Source of the DNA: Prochlorococcus sp. AG-436-E22
GTDB lineage: Bacteria > Cyanobacteriota > Cyanobacteriia > PCC-6307 > Cyanobiaceae
DNA: 64,000 nt
NCBI GenBank assembly: GCA_003212615.1
Contig: QCPG01000003.1
Span: forward strand, 1-64,000
Reading direction: 5' to 3'
Part shown: positions 60,160 to 64,000 of the stretch, piece after piece
Layout of the letters: each line of letters opens with the position of its first letter
Position numbering within the stretch: the stretch's first letter is position 1
Made by a program: the position numbers and the translations under genes
Notes under the pieces: model-generated
Told to the model about the DNA's origin: nothing
Databases searched by the model: none
What the model saw: the letters and a program-made list of their open reading frames with translations, nothing else

Positions 60160-60551
60160 ATGAAAAATAAATTAACCTTTTTATTCGATGGTGGTTGTCC
60201 ACTTTGTTTGAGAGAAACAAATTTTCTTAAAAAAAGAGATAGATTAAATCAAATTGCATTTATAGATATTAATAGTAAGGATTATGATCAAAGTCTTTTT
60301 AATGACATCTCATATTCAGAAGCTATGTAAACCTGCATGGGATCATTGAAAATGGTGAAATTATTAGGGGACTAGATGTACTTGCATATTCTTATGAATT
60401 AGTTGGTTTGGTTTGGGTTTATTATCCCTTGAAGATTAAGCTCTTATCTCCATTATTGAGATTGGTTTACAAATATTGGGCAAAATATAGACTTCAAATT
60501 ACAGGTAGATCCGATATTGAAAAACTTTGTACCTCACAATGTGAAAAATAA
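60160..60551 (+). pseudogene. DUF393 thiol-disulfide oxidoreductase, 1-nt frameshift near 60327
   Basis: LFDGGCPLCLRETNFLKKRDRLNQIAFIDINSKDYDQ...ISYSEAM then frame shift to NLHGIIENGEIIRGLDVLAYSYELVGLVWVYYPLKIKLLSPLLRLVYKYWAKYRLQITGR. Confidence 0.85.
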
Positions 60552-60553
60552 AT

Positions 60554-60790
60554 ATGGAAAGTATCGATATAGACAGAATAATAGAAATGTGTTGGGAAGA
60601 TAGAACACCCTTTGAAGCTATTGAGTATCAATTTGGTTTAAAAGAGGAAGATGCGATAAAAATTATGCGTCAAAATCTTAAACCCAAATCTTTCAAAGTC
60701 TGGAGAAAGAGAGTTTCGGGAAGAAATACAAAACATATGGCCCTTAAAGATTCAACTAGATTTAAATCTACTCATAAAAGAAAATTATAA
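60554..60790 (+). CDS. DUF2805 (TIGR03643-like) protein
   Basis: IDIDRIIEMCWEDRTPFEAIEYQFGLKEEDAIKIMRQNLKPKSFKVWRKRVSGRNTKH. Confidence 0.85.
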   Translation: MESIDIDRIIEMCWEDRTPFEAIEYQFGLKEEDAIKIMRQNLKPKSFKVWRKRVSGRNTKHMALKDSTRFKSTHKRKL

Positions 60791-60793
60791 ATT

Positions 60794-60925
60794 TTGAAAA
60801 ATCTTTCTATTAAAACTTGTCCAGTTTGCAATAGGCCGTTTGAGTGGCGTAAAAAATGGAAAAACCGTTGGGATGATGTTATCTACTGTTCAAAAAGATG
60901 CAGTAACAGGAAGTCGCAAAGATGA
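60794..60925 (+). CDS. DUF2256 zinc-finger-like small protein
   Basis: 43 aa [45 protein letters not shown] start; below ORF-track cutoff. Confidence 0.85.
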   Translation: MKNLSIKTCPVCNRPFEWRKKWKNRWDDVIYCSKRCSNRKSQR

Positions 60926-62413
60926 AACAAGTATCAATTATTTTCCCGAGTCAACTTTTTAGAGAAAGCCCAATCTTAAAAATAAATTGTGAAGTTTTGA
61001 TTTTGTAAGACTCATTATTTTTTGGAAATGATAAATTTCATAAATTAATTAACCATAAAAATAAGTTAGTTTTTCATAGAGCATCTATGCTCGGTTATGA
61101 AAATTATTTAGCAATATCTGGCTTTAAAGTTTTATATATCGAAAACAAGAATAATGTTTCTAGAGTTGATTAATTATCGGAATTTATTAAAAATAAATAT
61201 CAGAAAATAAATCTCATTGACCCTCATGATTTTTTAATAATGAAGAGGATTAATAATTTTGTTTAAAGTAATAATTTAGCTTTAAAGATTTTGCCTTCTC
61301 CTATGTTTATGAGCAGTGAAGATTTAAAAGATTTATTTGCATCAAATGCAAAAAAACCTCTTATGGCGAGATTTTATGAGAATCAAAGAAAGAGCCAAAA
61401 GATATTAGTTAATCCTGATGATACACCTGAAGGTGGTAAATGGAGTTTCGATGAAATGAACAGAAAAAAATTACCAAAAAAAATAAATATACCAGATATA
61501 CCTAAACTACAAAAAAATAAATTTCTAGTTAATACAGAAAGGTCATTAGCCAATTTTGATATTGTGTTTATTGGAGAAAGTAATAACTTTTTATATCCAA
61601 CTAATTTTGAAGAGGCAGATGAATGGTTAAATGATTTTTTTAAACATAGATTTTTCTTATTTGGAGATTATGAGGATGCTATTTCTAAAGAAAAATTTTT
61701 TTTATGGCACAGTTTACTTTCTCCTCTTTTAAATAGCGGCTTATTAACCCCAGATGTAGTAGTAAATAAAGCATTACTTTTTGCAAAAAATAATAATGTT
61801 CCTATTAACTCTTTAGAGGGCTTTATTCGTCAAATTATTGGATGGAGAGAATTTATTTGCCTCGTTTATAAAAAGTACGGAACAAAGATGCGAAATAGTA
61901 ATTTTTGGAATTTTGAAGATAAGCCAATTCCAAAATCTTTTTATCAAGGAAATACAGGAATTGAACCAGTTGACGTTGTTATAAAAAATATTATTAAATT
62001 TGGTTATTGTCATCATATTGAGCGGCTAATGATTGTTGGCAACTTTATGCTTCTATGTAGAATTCACCCCAACCAAGTTTATAAATGGTTTATGGAAATG
62101 TTTATTGATTCGTATGATTGGGTTATGGTCCCAAATGTTTACGGAATGAGTCAGTTTAGAGATGGTGGTATCTTTTCAACAAAGCCATATATATCAAGCT
62201 CTAATTATGTAAAAAAAATGTCTAATTTTAAAAGTGGCCCATGGTGTGAAATATTGGATGGCTTATTTTGGGAATTTACTAAAAGATAATGAAAGCTTTT
62301 TTAGAAAGCAATATCGTCTGGCAATGTTAACGAGAAATCTCGATAAAATGTCAGAGGAAAAATTAAATAATCACTTAAAAACGGCCGATAAATTTTTAAG
62401 AGATATTCAATAA
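60922..62413 (+). pseudogene. Deoxyribodipyrimidine photolyase-related protein (COG3046-like), three in-frame TAA and one C-terminal frameshift
   Basis: [53 protein letters not shown]..., TAA at 61006, 61171, 61264; intact 61267-62286; frameshift near 62284 then DNESFFRKQYRLAMLTRNLDKMSEEKLNNHLKTADKFL. Confidence 0.85.
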
Positions 62414-62518
62414 ATTAAGAGTAATAAACTACAGTTGTCTTTGAAAAATTAAAAGAATATTATGTTATGAAGAAATATTAAGTACGGATGTTAACTTAGA
62501 AAAAATTAGATTTATCTA

Positions 62519-62698
62519 ATGGAAATTGGAACACTTTTTTTAAAAAGTAATTCGACGGGAATTATCACTTTTTCTGAATTAGATTGGATAACTACCCATC
62601 AATCTAATTTCACTAGGTTGGAGGAATCCATAGCAATTAAATTAGGCAGAATGCTTGATGCAGGATCTATCAATATTGGTTGCCGTTTGAAATCCTAA
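62519..62698 (+). CDS. Small hypothetical protein
   Basis: 59-aa ORF MEIGTLFLKSNSTGIITFSELDWITTHQSNFTRLEESIAIKLGRMLDAGSINIGCRLKS. Confidence 0.55.
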   Translation: MEIGTLFLKSNSTGIITFSELDWITTHQSNFTRLEESIAIKLGRMLDAGSINIGCRLKS

Positions 62699-62717
62699 AT
62701 AAGTTTTTATTTTAATA

Positions 62718-62861
62718 ATGAAGTATCAAAAAGAGAAAAAATTATTTTTTCGGGAAAGAATCCATTCTTTAAATATCTTTCTTTTTTTAGGATTTAATCT
62801 TTCACTTATTTCTATCTTAGGTTTTATTTGGTTTAATTCTGCAATTGAAAAAGTAGTTTAA
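62718..62861 (+). CDS. Small single-TM hypothetical protein
   Basis: 47-aa ORF MKYQKEKKLFFRERIHSLNIFLFLGFNLSLISILGFIWFNSAIEKVV. Confidence 0.5.
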   Translation: MKYQKEKKLFFRERIHSLNIFLFLGFNLSLISILGFIWFNSAIEKVV

Positions 62862-62920
62862 ATTTTTAAATTTTTAAATTTTTTGTATAGTAAAGTTATC
62901 TTTAAAAAATTAATTATATT

Positions 62921-64000
62921 TTGAGCATAGGATATTTACAAAGAAAGGCATCTTGGGAAATTTTATTAAAAGTTAGTTCTGGTGATTTTTCTGATCATGC
63001 TCTTGAAAAGGTTTTAAAAAATTATCAATTTAATCCTCTTGATATAGCTTTTATTACGGAATTATCTTTTGGATGCATAAGGTATAGAAAATTTCTTGAT
63101 CTTTGGACGGATCATACATCAAAAATTACTCACAAAAAGCAGCCTCCAAAGTTAAGATGGCTTCTACATATAGGTTTGTATCAACTATTGAAAATGGATA
63201 AAATCCCATTTCCTGCTGCTATTTCTACCACTGTAGAAGTAGCTAAAAAAACAGATTTAAATGGTTTAGCGGGAACTGTAAATGCGATATTGAGAAATGC
63301 ATCAAGAAAATTAGAACAAAAAATTTTTCCGGAATTATCTTCTGATAGCAAAGAAAGAATTTCATATCTTGAATCATTTCCATTATGGCTTGTCAAGGAT
63401 CTTTATAATTGGGTCGGCAATAGCGAGGGTGAAAATATCATTAAGGCATTTAATAAAAAACCATCAATTGATTTAAGAATTAACCAATTAAAAACTAATT
63501 TAGATAACTTTTTGAAAGTACTTCATGAAAATAATATTGATGCTGAAATTATTAATGATTTACATAATGGAATTACTTTAAAATCTAATCCAAGATCTAT
63601 TAAAAATTTACCAGGATATAGTGATGGACTTTGGACAATTCAAGATAGATCTTCTCAGTGGATAGCACCTCTCTTAAATCCAAAAGAAGGTGAAAAGATT
63701 TTAGATGCTTGTGCAGCTCCAGGAAGTAAGTCTACCCACCTTGCAGAATTAACAAATGATAGTGCTGAAATCATTGCCGTAGATAGATCAGCAAAAAGAT
63801 TGAAAATACTGCAATCAAATTTAGAAAGGTTAAATTTGAAATCTGTTCATACCCTTAAGGCTGATGCTACGAGTTTGATTGAATTAAATCCTAAGTTTAT
63901 ATCTTATTTTGATAAGATTTTATTAGATGCTCCATGTTCAGGAATTGGAACTCTTTCCAGAAATCCAGATTCTAGATGGTCTTTAAGTAAAGAAAAAATA
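62921..64000 (+). CDS. rsmB: 16S rRNA (cytosine-967-C5) methyltransferase RsmB/Sun (partial, runs off right edge)
   Basis: TTG start; NusB-like N-terminus; QDRSSQWIAPLLNPKEGEKILDACAAPGSKSTHLAEL; DAPCSGIGTLSRNPDSRW. Confidence 0.93.
   Translation, partial: MSIGYLQRKASWEILLKVSSGDFSDHALEKVLKNYQFNPLDIAFITELSFGCIRYRKFLDLWTDHTSKITHKKQPPKLRWLLHIGLYQLLKMDKIPFPAAISTTVEVAKKTDLNGLAGTVNAILRNASRKLEQKIFPELSSDSKERISYLESFPLWLVKDLYNWVGNSEGENIIKAFNKKPSIDLRINQLKTNLDNFLKVLHENNIDAEIINDLHNGITLKSNPRSIKNLPGYSDGLWTIQDRSSQWIAPLLNPKEGEKILDACAAPGSKSTHLAELTNDSAEIIAVDRSAKRLKILQSNLERLNLKSVHTLKADATSLIELNPKFISYFDKILLDAPCSGIGTLSRNPDSRWSLSKEKI

Overview
The window is AT-rich, gene-dense cyanobacterial DNA. It looks like a high-light Prochlorococcus chromosome, judged from protein families only; no search was run. 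The right half (about 27.7-59.7 kb) is conserved core: tRNA-Tyr/tRNA-Thr, aroQ, miaE-like, cobI, der, ecfT-like, pipX-pipY-sepF-proC, recO, hpf/lrtA, lipB, acyl-CoA synthetase, pdhC, queA, cysK, two cystathionine gamma-synthase-family genes, rpsD, yidD, murE, nfu, mqo, lepA, dppC-like, trmH-like. The left part (about 3-27 kb) and 60-63 kb are accessory-like, with many microproteins and several interrupted genes. The main second-look items are: (1) a probable glutamine-II (Downstream-peptide) riboswitch ahead of a DUF4278/PirA-like gene; (2) a roughly 95-bp imperfect direct repeat around 22.0 and 25.0 kb, with matching relics of a DUF3303-like tail and a DUF3764-like start, bracketing a 3-kb cassette with a PD-(D/E)XK nuclease; (3) a DUF393/DUF2805/DUF2256/photolyase-related locus with three in-frame TAA codons and two frameshifts; (4) further in-frame TAA interruptions in a DUF985 cupin, a DUF3303-like gene and a His-rich PsbN-like gene; (5) a PTOX gene convergent with a stand-alone NdhF-N-terminus-like ORF, plus a divergent HLIP-like micro-ORF and a poly-Q microprotein. 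All family calls were made by eye from the translated sequence.
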